From Alphaproteobacteria bacterium (lineage in GTDB: Bacteria > Pseudomonadota > Alphaproteobacteria > RS24), in the NCBI GenBank assembly GCA_009920875.1, contig RFZE01000058.1, forward strand, positions 1 to 8,886: a DNA stretch of 8,886 nucleotides. Reading direction: 5' to 3'. The notes under the pieces were generated by a model. It worked only from the letters and a program-made list of their open reading frames with translations. It was not told the DNA's origin and did no database searches. Position 1 is the first letter of the stretch, and each line of letters begins with the position of its first letter. Position numbers and translations under genes: made by a program. Positions 1 through 6,707 of this stretch are shown here, in pieces.

Positions 1-1722
1 TTCTTCCGATAACAAGCACACGCCCAGCGCGGCTTGGCGATTGTCGCGCGCCGTTTCGCCATTCCAAGCGGCCAATATGGTTTGGCCTTTTGCGTGCAGC
101 GAACCGGCTTCAAAATCCATATCGGCAATGCGCCGCACATATTTCATGGCGCGGCTTTCAGGGTCGTAAAACTTGTCCCATTTGACGGCGATAAAATCGG
201 CTTCACTCATGCGGCCGGCTTCGGTGAATAGGGTCAATCCGCGGTCAGCGCGATTGGTCATGCGGGTTTGCAAGCCAAGTTCAGGCGGATAATTTTGGCG
301 CGGCAAATTATCATTGGCGGCGGTAACCCGAAACGGGTCTTGATTAGTTGACAAAAGATAGCCTGACGATGGATTGGCTAATTGCGGCATTTCACCAAAT
401 GAAATTTGTTTATCCCAAATCAAATCACTGCGGTTGCCGGGTAGGTATTTTTGCCAATCCCAACCGGCAGCGCGTTTCGGTATGCGGCCATTATGCAAAA
501 AGTAAATATCGCCGATGCGGTCGGCATAGATAAAGTTGAAAGAGACAATGGCTTGCATGGCCATAGCCTTTTTAAACTGCGCGAGATTGCGCGCTTTGTT
601 CATTGCCATCCATTGCATGGGCTGACGTATTTCGCCCATACCGGCAAACCGCAGCGCATAAACTCCATGAGATGTTTCCAGCGCCGGGCCATGCACAGCC
701 TTCAAAAGTGTGCGAGGCACAGGCAGGTAGAAATTGCCGAGGAGCTTTATTTTCAGCCAATGGCGGCGGCTTTCAAAAGCGCGCGGCGTGCCGTCCAGCA
801 TATATTCATCATTATTCTCTGGGTTAAGTGTCAAGCTATAGACGTCCACAAGGTCGGGCTTATTGACCGTCACGCCATAGCCGATATCCGGATTAAAGCC
901 CTTGGCGATAAACGGCATGCCCGGAAAAACCCCGCCATGCATATCCCAACCTTCATCGGATTTTACATGCGCTTCATACCAAGCGACCGGCCCGGTGAGA
1001 GGCTGGTGCGAATTGATCATGATGCGGGTTGCGCCATCCGATGACTTGCGGCTGTTAATGGCGAAAGCATTGGAACCGACCGGCAAACCGGCTGCCCCGA
1101 TGTGGCGTGTCAGTAAAGCGCTGTCCGGTGCGCTTGCCAGTTCATATTGCGGGCTGTCGGCAAACAGCTTGGTAACGTGGCTTTCAAATCCGTAAAACAA
1201 TAAATGCTGCAGCGAGAAACCGACCGTCAAATCTTGCGGCGTTATCGGGAAGAGGCGCGGGTCGGCCTCAAATTTATGGGTAGCGGCATAATAGTTAAGA
1301 CCGTCCGCATAGGCTTTCAGATGGGCGCGGATTTGCGGTGACAATACGCGCCCATAATTCTCGGCAACCTGCCGCCGCACATCGAGCCAATGCACCAGAA
1401 AGTCAATCGGTGCGCCATCCAAGCCGATTTCACGCGCCAGCTGGCCACGATAAAACGGAATCATTTGCTGCATGGTTTTGAAGTCGTCTTCGGCATGGGC
1501 GTAGGACAGGCCAAAGGCAACATCGACATCGCGCTTGCCGTAAATATGCGGCGCGCCGAATGCATCGCGAATAATTTCGACATCATATTGCGCTGCTTCA
1601 GCAATCGCGTCATCCGGCTGCCACGCTACTGACCGCATGGCAAAGAGCGCCAGATTGAGCAGAACCAAAACGGGCGCAATGGCTAAAAGGCTAATCCATA
1701 GGCGGCGTAAAAAGTTTTTCAT
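1..1722 (-). CDS. Penicillin amidase / AHL acylase family Ntn hydrolase, 3' end cut off by window
   Basis: 574 codons are readable before the window edge; the C-terminal part of the beta chain is missing. A hydrophobic stretch at about residues 9-30 is an uncleaved anchor or signal peptide, so the enzyme should act in the periplasm. The alpha-chain start carries the family signature: EIIRDAFGAPHIYG, then FGLSYAHAEDDF. The autoprocessing site is Gly216-Ser217 (GSNAFAI), which makes Ser217 the N-terminal nucleophile of the beta chain. Counting from that Ser, His lies at beta 23 (INSHQP), Val at beta 70 (GYGVTVNKP) and Asn at beta 244 (STNQDP), all positions the family uses for catalysis and the oxyanion hole. 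Such enzymes cleave amide bonds of acyl-homoserine lactones, beta-lactams or acylated peptides; the substrate cannot be told here. The ATG is chosen because GGGAG lies 5 bases upstream. The family call is firm, the substrate is not. Confidence 0.93.
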   Translation of the reverse strand, partial: MKNFLRRLWISLLAIAPVLVLLNLALFAMRSVAWQPDDAIAEAAQYDVEIIRDAFGAPHIYGKRDVDVAFGLSYAHAEDDFKTMQQMIPFYRGQLAREIGLDGAPIDFLVHWLDVRRQVAENYGRVLSPQIRAHLKAYADGLNYYAATHKFEADPRLFPITPQDLTVGFSLQHLLFYGFESHVTKLFADSPQYELASAPDSALLTRHIGAAGLPVGSNAFAINSRKSSDGATRIMINSHQPLTGPVAWYEAHVKSDEGWDMHGGVFPGMPFIAKGFNPDIGYGVTVNKPDLVDVYSLTLNPENNDEYMLDGTPRAFESRRHWLKIKLLGNFYLPVPRTLLKAVHGPALETSHGVYALRFAGMGEIRQPMQWMAMNKARNLAQFKKAMAMQAIVSFNFIYADRIGDIYFLHNGRIPKRAAGWDWQKYLPGNRSDLIWDKQISFGEMPQLANPSSGYLLSTNQDPFRVTAANDNLPRQNYPPELGLQTRMTNRADRGLTLFTEAGRMSEADFIAVKWDKFYDPESRAMKYVRRIADMDFEAGSLHAKGQTILAAWNGETARDNRQAALGVCLLSEE

Positions 1723-1848
1723 GATGTCTCCCGAATCCTGGAGAGAAAATAGGTCTGAGCGGCCTCTCGGCAAGCTTCGGGAAATGGAAAAAATTGCGCC
1801 TTTCCGTTAACGAAATTTTATTCAGGCCATTTCCAAATTGCGTCCGAT

Positions 1849-1863
1849 CGAAATTGAATTTCG
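1849..1863. promoter_or_regulatory. Perfect inverted repeat, candidate operator
   Basis: CGAAATT-G-AATTTCG is a perfect 7-base inverted repeat around a single central base. It ends at the first base of the GGAAGG ribosome-binding site of the 33-codon gene. A further CGAAATT half-site starts at 1811, directly after the palindrome CGTTAACG (1805-1812). The position between two divergent genes fits a repressor site, but AT-rich palindromes also arise by chance and I cannot name a regulator. Confidence 0.3.
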
Positions 1864-1880
1864 GAAGGATGCGTTCAGCC

Positions 1881-1982
1881 ATGTTTGAGAATCTGAAGGG
1901 CCACACTGCCCAATTTATTAAATCGCTAATCCTTATTGTTGGGATTGCCGGTGTCAGCCTGCAAGCAGCCTATCGTTTCTGA
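1881..1982 (+). CDS. Small single-span membrane protein, 33 residues, unknown function
   Basis: Not recognised. The product begins MFENLKGHTAQF, has a hydrophobic segment at about residues 12-28 (IKSLILIVGIAGVSL) and ends QAAYRF. It would be a one-helix membrane peptide or a short exported peptide. A GGAAGG motif at 1863-1868 lies 12 bases before the ATG, a little far. An in-frame ATG at 1869 (37 residues) touches that motif and is therefore less likely; a TTG at 1794 would give 62 residues. The best support is the context: a strong plus-strand terminator begins 12 bases after the stop codon, and no other plus-strand gene lies upstream to need it. The alternative is that the transcript is a noncoding RNA and the frame is accidental. 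Confidence 0.55.
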   Translation: MFENLKGHTAQFIKSLILIVGIAGVSLQAAYRF

Positions 1983-1993
1983 TGAGCGAGTAT

Positions 1994-2034
1994 GCCGATA
2001 CGCGGCTTTTAAAATCGCGTATCGGCTTTTGTTT
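1994..2034 (+). terminator. Strong intrinsic terminator after the 33-codon gene
   Basis: A perfect 11-base-pair stem, GCCGATACGCG (1994-2004) with CGCGTATCGGC (2016-2026), encloses an 11-base loop and is followed by TTTTGTTT (2027-2034). The T-tract is on the plus-strand side only; reading the minus strand, the hairpin is followed by ATACTCGC. It therefore mainly terminates the plus transcript of the small gene, although the stem may also slow read-through from the minus-strand gene that stops at 2041. Confidence 0.85.
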
Positions 2035-2040
2035 GGTCGT

Positions 2041-2472
2041 TTACTTGCCGGAATTGGCAGGTATGAAAAGCGGCAAAATGCAAAATGCCGTGCCGATAAG
2101 ACCGATAACCAACATAATCGGGTTTGAGGTCAAAGACGGTTCCGGCAAAGCGCTGCCGACACCCATAAGTTCAATAAAGGCGACGGCCGTCTGCGGAATT
2201 TCTATACCTTGATCGGCGTAGTTTTTTAGCGTCCACGCGTGGCGCTGCTGCATGAGAGCCATTTGCGCGCCTGTGGTGATAAAGTTAAAGCCGACGGCGA
2301 GGCCGAATATCACCGCCAGACCTTTGGCAATCGGGTTGTCGGTATTGCGTTCAACCAAAACTGACGTTACCCGCATGCCGAGCCAAAGCAGAAATGCCGA
2401 GCCGATGAAAAACAATCCCATTGATATGTAAATATCTGCGTAGAAACTGTTCGAAGCAATCATTGCGTTCAT
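2041..2472 (-). CDS. Small three-helix membrane protein, unknown, paralogue of the divergent gene at 2661-3080
   Basis: 143 residues, not recognised. Three hydrophobic segments lie at about residues 14-34, 48-68 and 118-138. Between helices 2 and 3 is a polar stretch with a QRHAW sequence and the motif GIEI (89-92), followed by an amphipathic TAVAFIELMG segment. The protein ends in a short polar tail, SGK. It shares helix order, the (L/I)WL-x-x-R motif at the end of helix 1, GIEI and the following F-I-(E/D) pattern with the divergent neighbour, so the two are probably distant paralogues. The start is ATG 2472, because GGAGGG (2482-2477) precedes it by 4 bases. An upstream in-frame TTG at 2484 would place the ribosome-binding site inside the gene. 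The protein is predicted to be an inner-membrane protein; no enzymatic motif is visible. Confidence 0.85.
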   Translation of the reverse strand: MNAMIASNSFYADIYISMGLFFIGSAFLLWLGMRVTSVLVERNTDNPIAKGLAVIFGLAVGFNFITTGAQMALMQQRHAWTLKNYADQGIEIPQTAVAFIELMGVGSALPEPSLTSNPIMLVIGLIGTAFCILPLFIPANSGK

Positions 2473-2476
2473 TTTT

Positions 2477-2482
2477 CCCTCC
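2477..2482 (-). promoter_or_regulatory. Ribosome-binding site deciding the start at 2472
   Basis: On the minus strand GGAGGG is followed by AAAA and then ATG. It is the only good purine-rich motif here and rules out the upstream TTG start at 2484, which overlaps it. Confidence 0.75.
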
Positions 2483-2660
2483 AAAATAAATTAACACGCC
2501 GCATTTTAGCGGTGGATAAATACTGACCAAATATCGGCGTCTTGTCCCGTCATAAATCGAAATGACAGTTTTTTTGGGGTGCGAAGGCTTCAACTCTTTG
2601 AATTAATTGACACAGGACAATCATGTTCTGCGTTTAAGAAACCCATGAGGGGGAGAAATT

Positions 2661-3080
2661 ATGGAAGAATATCAAATTTGGTCGCTTTTTCAGTCGGCTC
2701 GTATTGCAAATGCGCTTGGAATGATAGCGACAATTTTGCTGATTTGGCTGGCATTGCGCACGGCGGTTCAAACGAGAACACCGGTGAGCGGCGAAGAGTC
2801 AAACACTGTTGCCAAGGCCATTTCATCGGCTTTCTGCCTTCTGTCAGTGTTCTTTGTCTATAACGCATGGACATTTTTCAGCGCCAATAACCCACTCACA
2901 GCTCGTGCCCTTACGCAATTGCAGGCACAAGGCATCGAAATTTCGGATATTGCGACGGGCTTTATCGACTATGTCGGAACCACTGAGCCGTCAGGCGTAG
3001 GCGTTCCCGGCATGGTGTTCTTGCTGGTCATCACTGTGATGATGATGGCGCAAATTTGGATGCCTAAAGAAGGCAAATAA
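2661..3080 (+). CDS. Small three-helix membrane protein, unknown, paralogue of the divergent gene at 2041-2472
   Basis: 139 residues, not recognised. Hydrophobic segments lie at about residues 14-33, 51-71 and 114-134, with GIEI at 91-94 followed by SDIATGFIDYVG before the last helix. The protein ends in the charged tail PKEGK. It matches the divergent gene in length, helix spacing, the IWLALR end of helix 1 and the GIEI region, although overall identity looks low. The start is well supported by AGGGGGAG (2648-2655) five bases before the ATG. The gene stands alone, with a strong terminator 24 bases after its stop. The 188 bases between the two starts must hold both promoters; a TTGACA at about 2609 could be a -35 box, but I see no convincing -10 at the right spacing. 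Confidence 0.88.
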   Translation: MEEYQIWSLFQSARIANALGMIATILLIWLALRTAVQTRTPVSGEESNTVAKAISSAFCLLSVFFVYNAWTFFSANNPLTARALTQLQAQGIEISDIATGFIDYVGTTEPSGVGVPGMVFLLVITVMMMAQIWMPKEGK

Positions 3081-3104
3081 GCCAAGTTTTCCAAAAATAT
3101 GAGA

Positions 3105-3138
3105 GCGCGTCGGTTGTTAAACCGGCGCGCTTTTTTTT
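3105..3138 (+). terminator. Intrinsic terminator of the 139-residue membrane protein gene
   Basis: An 11-base-pair GC-rich stem, GCGCGTCGGTT (3105-3115) with AACCGGCGCGC (3120-3130), has one U-G pair and a four-base loop (GTTA). It is followed by eight T residues (3131-3138). It lies 24 bases after the stop codon of the plus-strand gene. Confidence 0.93.
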
Positions 3139-3159
3139 GTTAAACGGCGGGTGACGGTG

Positions 3160-3193
3160 AAGAAAATGGCTTCACCCGTCGCTGAATGAAGCC
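3160..3193 (-). terminator. Possible terminator of the six-gene envelope operon
   Basis: Reading the minus strand, GGCTTCA (3193-3187) can pair with TGAAGCC (3174-3168) around a 12-base loop, followed by ATTTTCTT (3167-3160). It lies 46 bases past the stop of the last operon gene. The stem is only seven pairs and the T-tract is interrupted, so it would be a moderate terminator. Its position between two convergent genes supports the role. Confidence 0.45.
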
Positions 3194-3239
3194 ACAACCC
3201 GATTAAATGGTGCTTAAAAGCCCCGAAAAAACCTTCAAT

Positions 3240-4118
3240 TTAGAAATTAAACACATATCCCAGCGACATCACTTCCAATGATTCTTCGGTGCGTGCTTTG
3301 CCGCCTGACCAATAATCCGTGCCATCGTCATAGCTGAAATCCTTGCTGTCAAAAGCAAAGTTAATGCCCGACCTTTGATTCAAAGAATAGTAGAGCGACA
3401 GGCCGATGCTGGTCGCTTCGCCTTCAAACAAAGTTCCCGTATCGCCAATATTGGGCGCAACACCTCCGGCGCATCTGAAATTCTCGGACACGTCGGCTTC
3501 GCCATTCAAAACCAATGCCAAGCGGGCAGTGCCATATAAGCGGTCGGTAAAAGCTTTCGAATAAGCGCCGCCTACAAATAGGCCAAAGTTTTGGTTCTCG
3601 AAATTAGTGGTTGTTTCAACAGAGTTTCCGTTGCTCTCACAAATGTTGGGAACCTCGGCGTTATTGCCGGAAGCCCCGCGATATGCTCTGCCTTGCACTT
3701 CTTTCCATGATACCGAGCCGGAATAAAAGCCCGTATATGCGCTCCAGCCGTTTTGATATTGGCGCGTGTAAGTCAGATTAAATTCCGAGCGTTCAGCGCT
3801 TTGGGGGCAGGTTGCGGGTGTGCATGCGTCACCATTGGCGGCCCAATTGCCGCTGCCACCCCAAAAATTATCAAAGTCGGGGTCGCTGCTTTCAGCAATT
3901 TGCACTGAAATCGCGTTTCTGCCGAAACTATAGGTTCCGGTGATTGCAATGTCCTGAAATGTAGCCTGCACACCGGCAGAACTGGCGTCATCGCGGTCAT
4001 CATAATAAATATGAAAATCGGTATAGGCGGATCGTGCAGCTATTGTGCCGCCCCAACTTCCCGCCATGGCAGGTGCTATCATCAGAGAAAAAACAAGAGA
4101 GAAACTTAAAATACGCAT
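3240..4118 (-). CDS. Putative outer-membrane beta-barrel protein with four cysteines (second copy)
   Basis: 292 residues with a clear signal peptide (MRILSFSLVFSLMIAPAMA, cut near residue 19). The rest is alternating, aromatic-rich sequence typical of beta-strands and ends in ...LGYVFNF; a C-terminal Phe is the usual assembly signal of outer-membrane barrels. The motif GINFAFDSKDFSYDD (251-265) closely matches GVNFGLESKSYSYDN in the barrel encoded at 5378-6178, at the same distance from the C-terminus, so the two are paralogues. This copy has four mature cysteines (99 and 104 in CTPATC, then 160 and 216), which the other lacks; they sit in inserted, loop-like segments and could form disulfides. 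The start is ATG 4118 with AGGAG six bases upstream; an earlier in-frame start at 4154 would hide the signal peptide. It is the last gene of the operon, 48 bases after the PEGA gene. Ligand or channel function is unknown. Confidence 0.82.
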   Translation of the reverse strand: MRILSFSLVFSLMIAPAMAGSWGGTIAARSAYTDFHIYYDDRDDASSAGVQATFQDIAITGTYSFGRNAISVQIAESSDPDFDNFWGGSGNWAANGDACTPATCPQSAERSEFNLTYTRQYQNGWSAYTGFYSGSVSWKEVQGRAYRGASGNNAEVPNICESNGNSVETTTNFENQNFGLFVGGAYSKAFTDRLYGTARLALVLNGEADVSENFRCAGGVAPNIGDTGTLFEGEATSIGLSLYYSLNQRSGINFAFDSKDFSYDDGTDYWSGGKARTEESLEVMSLGYVFNF

Positions 4119-4166
4119 AACAAACTCCTTTTTTGTGGATTTAGGTCGGAGCATGTATTTCTCAAC

Positions 4167-5375
4167 TTAAAAGCCCATCGGAACCCTGACGCGATCCGAT
4201 TCACTTTGGCCGGCGGGTGTGTCTGGCGCTTTTTGATTGAGTGAGATGCGGCTGAGGCTGTCATCGCCTCGGCCAACGCGGTGACGCAGTGAAACGCTCT
4301 CAAAGCCGTCACGCTCAAGGCGAATGCGAACGCGTTTCCCGTCCTCAAAGGGGCCGATTTCAGCCGGTGTTTCGCCAATGTAGCGATTTTCGACAAAAAC
4401 ACGGGCAGCGCGTGGCTGACTATCAACATATAATTTGCGCTTCAGAACATCGAGTAACAGGTTTCGCAGGCGCTCATCATTATCGCCGACGCGGTGAGAG
4501 AGGCGAATTGGCTCATAGCCGGCCTTTTTGATTTCGACGGATATCGTTTCGCCGACGGGAATCTCATCGCTCTCGGCCGGTGTTCGGCCAATATTTTTGC
4601 CATCAATAAACACATCGCCGCGACTTGGCGATGACCCTATACGCAGTCGCACAGTGTCTCTCAAAAGATTGATGTTTTTTAATTGTTGATCGTTTCGTCC
4701 AACAATATGGGAGAAACGCAGTTCCTTATATCCCGGGGTTCTCAGCACAAGCGCGATGCGTTCACCCTCGCGATAGGCTTTGCTCGTGGTTAGTGGCGTG
4801 CGCCCTAAATTTTCGCCATTTATGAATACTTCCGTATCAAATGAGCCTGTGCTGATTTCCAGCCTTTTTGACGGCGCCGGTGCGTCTGCAATGGTTGTTT
4901 GCGGCGCCGGTGTCGGGGTGCTACTGCCACGCCCCGCCTTCAGCCCGATATTTTTGACAAATTGGATAAGCGACAGCTTTGAACAATTGTCACAAATTTC
5001 AATCAGGCTGAGTGCAATCTGGCCGGTCACGATATTGTTGATTTGCAATTGGACGACATAGCTGTTTTCCAGTTTCTGAATTGATGTATCGCCAATCAGT
5101 TCACCATTAAAGGCAATCGCCAAATTCTGGGCGCAGCTCTGCGCCGTGCAGCCCTCTTTGGCATATTCGACTTTCAGCTTTTCTTCGACGGCGGGGCCGA
5201 AAAACACCTCGTAATATTGGCTCAAGCCTTGCTGAAGGGCGGTTCCAAACAGAGCGGCTTCATTTTTGAGCGAGGCTTCAACATTAATCGGCAAAAGCAC
5301 CAAAACTTCTTTTGCATTGGCTTTTGGCTGCGCCGGGGCCAGCAGAATCAAAAACAGCAATACAAAAAAACGCAT
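4167..5375 (-). CDS. Exported protein with three PEGA repeats
   Basis: 402 residues. The signal peptide covers about residues 1-21 (cut after AKANA-like PKANA). An N-terminal domain (about 22-150) begins with VLVLLP and contains CTAQSC (76, 81), a GELIGDTS strand region, YVVQLQINNIVTGQ and CDNC (128, 131). The pattern resembles CsgG/FlgO/TolB-N-like periplasmic alpha/beta domains, a tentative call. A Pro/Thr/Ala-rich linker (about 150-168) leads to three PEGA-type repeats at about 171-236, 242-307 and 313-378. Each has the FING-x-x-(I/L)G-(R/E)-TP core and ends in H-x-VG-x-x-D; the three H-x-VG motifs start at 223, 294 and 365, a 71-residue period. PEGA domains are beta-folds often found in surface or peptidoglycan-associated proteins. 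The ATG lies two bases after the upstream stop and lacks a good ribosome-binding site, so translation is probably coupled. The partner is unknown. Confidence 0.88.
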   Translation of the reverse strand: MRFFVLLFLILLAPAQPKANAKEVLVLLPINVEASLKNEAALFGTALQQGLSQYYEVFFGPAVEEKLKVEYAKEGCTAQSCAQNLAIAFNGELIGDTSIQKLENSYVVQLQINNIVTGQIALSLIEICDNCSKLSLIQFVKNIGLKAGRGSSTPTPAPQTTIADAPAPSKRLEISTGSFDTEVFINGENLGRTPLTTSKAYREGERIALVLRTPGYKELRFSHIVGRNDQQLKNINLLRDTVRLRIGSSPSRGDVFIDGKNIGRTPAESDEIPVGETISVEIKKAGYEPIRLSHRVGDNDERLRNLLLDVLKRKLYVDSQPRAARVFVENRYIGETPAEIGPFEDGKRVRIRLERDGFESVSLRHRVGRGDDSLSRISLNQKAPDTPAGQSESDRVRVPMGF

Positions 5376-5377
5376 GA

Positions 5378-6178
5378 TTAAAAACTTAATATCAGACCGA
5401 TAACAAGACTTGTTTGGGTCTCGGATAATGTGGTTGTTTCCTCATAAACGGCTTCGAGTTCATTGTCATAACTATATGACTTGCTTTCGAGGCCGAAATT
5501 AACGCCGATAGCGTCGGTTACCGGCACATAAATGCCGCCGCCAAACAATACGGCTACGCCGCTCAGATCTTTGCTGAAGGGCGAGCCGCCGGTGCTGCCG
5601 AGCGAGCTTTCCCAGCTATAGACATCGCTAAATGTTGTCCAATTGAGCTGCAGCGCGCCGCGCAGATACCAGCTGGCAAAATCATTCAGATAATCATTCA
5701 CCGATATGCCGACAAAAAAGCCGGATGTTTCTATGTCAGTGTTATAGTTGAACACGTAATCGGCAAACGCTCCGTCGTAATTATCGGTTTGGCTGAGCTT
5801 TGCTTCTGAAGCATAATAGCCGGCAAACCAAGCAACACCGTTATTATTTGCGCTGCTATAGGTCAGCGAATATTCGTCGCGCTTGGCAGAGCTGTCATCA
5901 TAATAAGCCGAATACCCCGTTTCCTCTTGCAGGCCGCCAAATTTGACTGTCCAAGACGAGCCGTTCTCATTCTGAAAAGTGACAGAGGTGTCTTGATAGG
6001 TAAAATCAATATCTTCATTGTAAGAAGAGGTATCTTGGTCGCCGTTATAATCTTCATAAGGGTAGGAATATTCATAACCATAGGTCGATGTCCCCGTCGA
6101 AATGCCGACAACAACATCAGCCAGGCTCGTTACTGTGGATCCGAACAAAAGCAAGGTAGAGAACGCAAAATACTTCAT
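5378..6178 (-). CDS. Putative outer-membrane beta-barrel protein, cysteine-free (first copy)
   Basis: 266 residues with a signal peptide (MKYFAFSTLLLFGSTVTSLA, cut near residue 20). The mature part is rich in Tyr, Ser, Asp and Gly with alternating strand patterns, has no cysteine, and ends LVIGLILSF with a C-terminal Phe. An acidic, tyrosine-rich segment at about 38-61 (YPYEDYNGDQDT and onward) is probably a surface or periplasmic loop; its D-x-N-G-D spacing loosely recalls calcium-binding loops. The motif at 225-239 and the segment at 103-121 (YSLTYSS...FAGYY) match the barrel at 3240-4118. The ATG at 6178 is supported by GGAG seven bases upstream, inside the last codons of the thioredoxin gene, four bases after whose stop it starts. 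An upstream in-frame start at 6271 would bury the signal peptide. The role, whether pore, receptor or scaffold, is not visible. Confidence 0.83.
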   Translation of the reverse strand: MKYFAFSTLLLFGSTVTSLADVVVGISTGTSTYGYEYSYPYEDYNGDQDTSSYNEDIDFTYQDTSVTFQNENGSSWTVKFGGLQEETGYSAYYDDSSAKRDEYSLTYSSANNNGVAWFAGYYASEAKLSQTDNYDGAFADYVFNYNTDIETSGFFVGISVNDYLNDFASWYLRGALQLNWTTFSDVYSWESSLGSTGGSPFSKDLSGVAVLFGGGIYVPVTDAIGVNFGLESKSYSYDNELEAVYEETTTLSETQTSLVIGLILSF

Positions 6179-6182
6179 AGTT

Positions 6183-6707
6183 TTACTCCATAAGCCATTT
6201 TTTGATTTGTGCCGTATTTTCTTCGGTAAAGCCGACCAATTTTTTTTCAACATTGCCCTCGCGGTCAACAAGCAGAGTGGTCGGCAGCGCCTCGACGCCG
6301 GCCGATAAGCGGCTTTGGGTGTTGCCGATAATGACTTTACCCAGCACCAATTCCCGCTGTTTCAGAAAGGCGTCAACCTCTTGCGTGCTATAGGGAGATT
6401 TGGTTTTGGCATTGGTTTCGGCATGGACATAGATAAAATCGACATCCGGATGCGCCTCAGATTTGGCAATCAAATCCGGCAATTCTTTTTTGCAAGGGGC
6501 GCACTTAACCCACCAAAAATTGACCACGGTGGGCTTGTTTTCAAAAGCGCGCTTAAGCGAAGTAAGCTGGCCGTCCAAAGCACGCCCGACAATATTGGGC
6601 AGCGTTTCAGATGCTGCAGGGGCGGGGGCAAGGGAAAAAAACGCTAGAAAAACAATACTACAGAACACCCTCAAGGGTTTTTCTGATTTTATCAGCAATA
6701 ATTTCAT
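6183..6707 (-). CDS. TlpA/ResA-like periplasmic thiol-disulfide oxidoreductase
   Basis: 174 residues. An N-terminal signal or anchor has its hydrophobic core at about 14-31. The thioredoxin fold follows: VVNFWWVKCAPCKKELP holds the CxxC active site (Cys69, Cys72), and ALPTTLLVD gives the cis-proline (Pro142) opposite it. TlpA/ResA-type proteins reduce or shuffle disulfides of specific exported partners. The residue before the first Cys is Lys instead of the usual Trp. The ATG at 6707 gives a 50-base overlap with the preceding gene; TTG or GTG codons a dozen residues in would give a shorter signal peptide, but no ribosome-binding site favours them. Candidate substrates are in the same operon: the CTAQSC/CDNC protein and the four-cysteine barrel. 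Family certain, start moderately certain. Confidence 0.92.
   Translation of the reverse strand: MKLLLIKSEKPLRVFCSIVFLAFFSLAPAPAASETLPNIVGRALDGQLTSLKRAFENKPTVVNFWWVKCAPCKKELPDLIAKSEAHPDVDFIYVHAETNAKTKSPYSTQEVDAFLKQRELVLGKVIIGNTQSRLSAGVEALPTTLLVDREGNVEKKLVGFTEENTAQIKKWLME

Noticed and set aside
451..1044. 197-codon plus-strand frame
   Set aside because: Lies wholly antisense to the acylase gene, which has catalytic motifs on both sides; no domain pattern and no ribosome-binding site.
2497..2514. Short hairpin CGCCGC-ATTTTA-GCGGTG between the divergent membrane protein genes
   Set aside because: Only six pairs including a wobble, no T-tract, and too weak to distinguish from chance.
2579..2863. 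94-codon plus-strand frame and the 71-codon minus frame at 2659-2874
   Set aside because: Both overlap the 139-residue membrane protein gene, which has a better ribosome-binding site and a coherent three-helix protein.
4118..4154. Longer start (MLRPKSTKKEF...) for the second barrel gene
   Set aside because: It would place a polar extension before a typical signal peptide, and the AGGAG six bases before ATG 4118 points to the shorter form.
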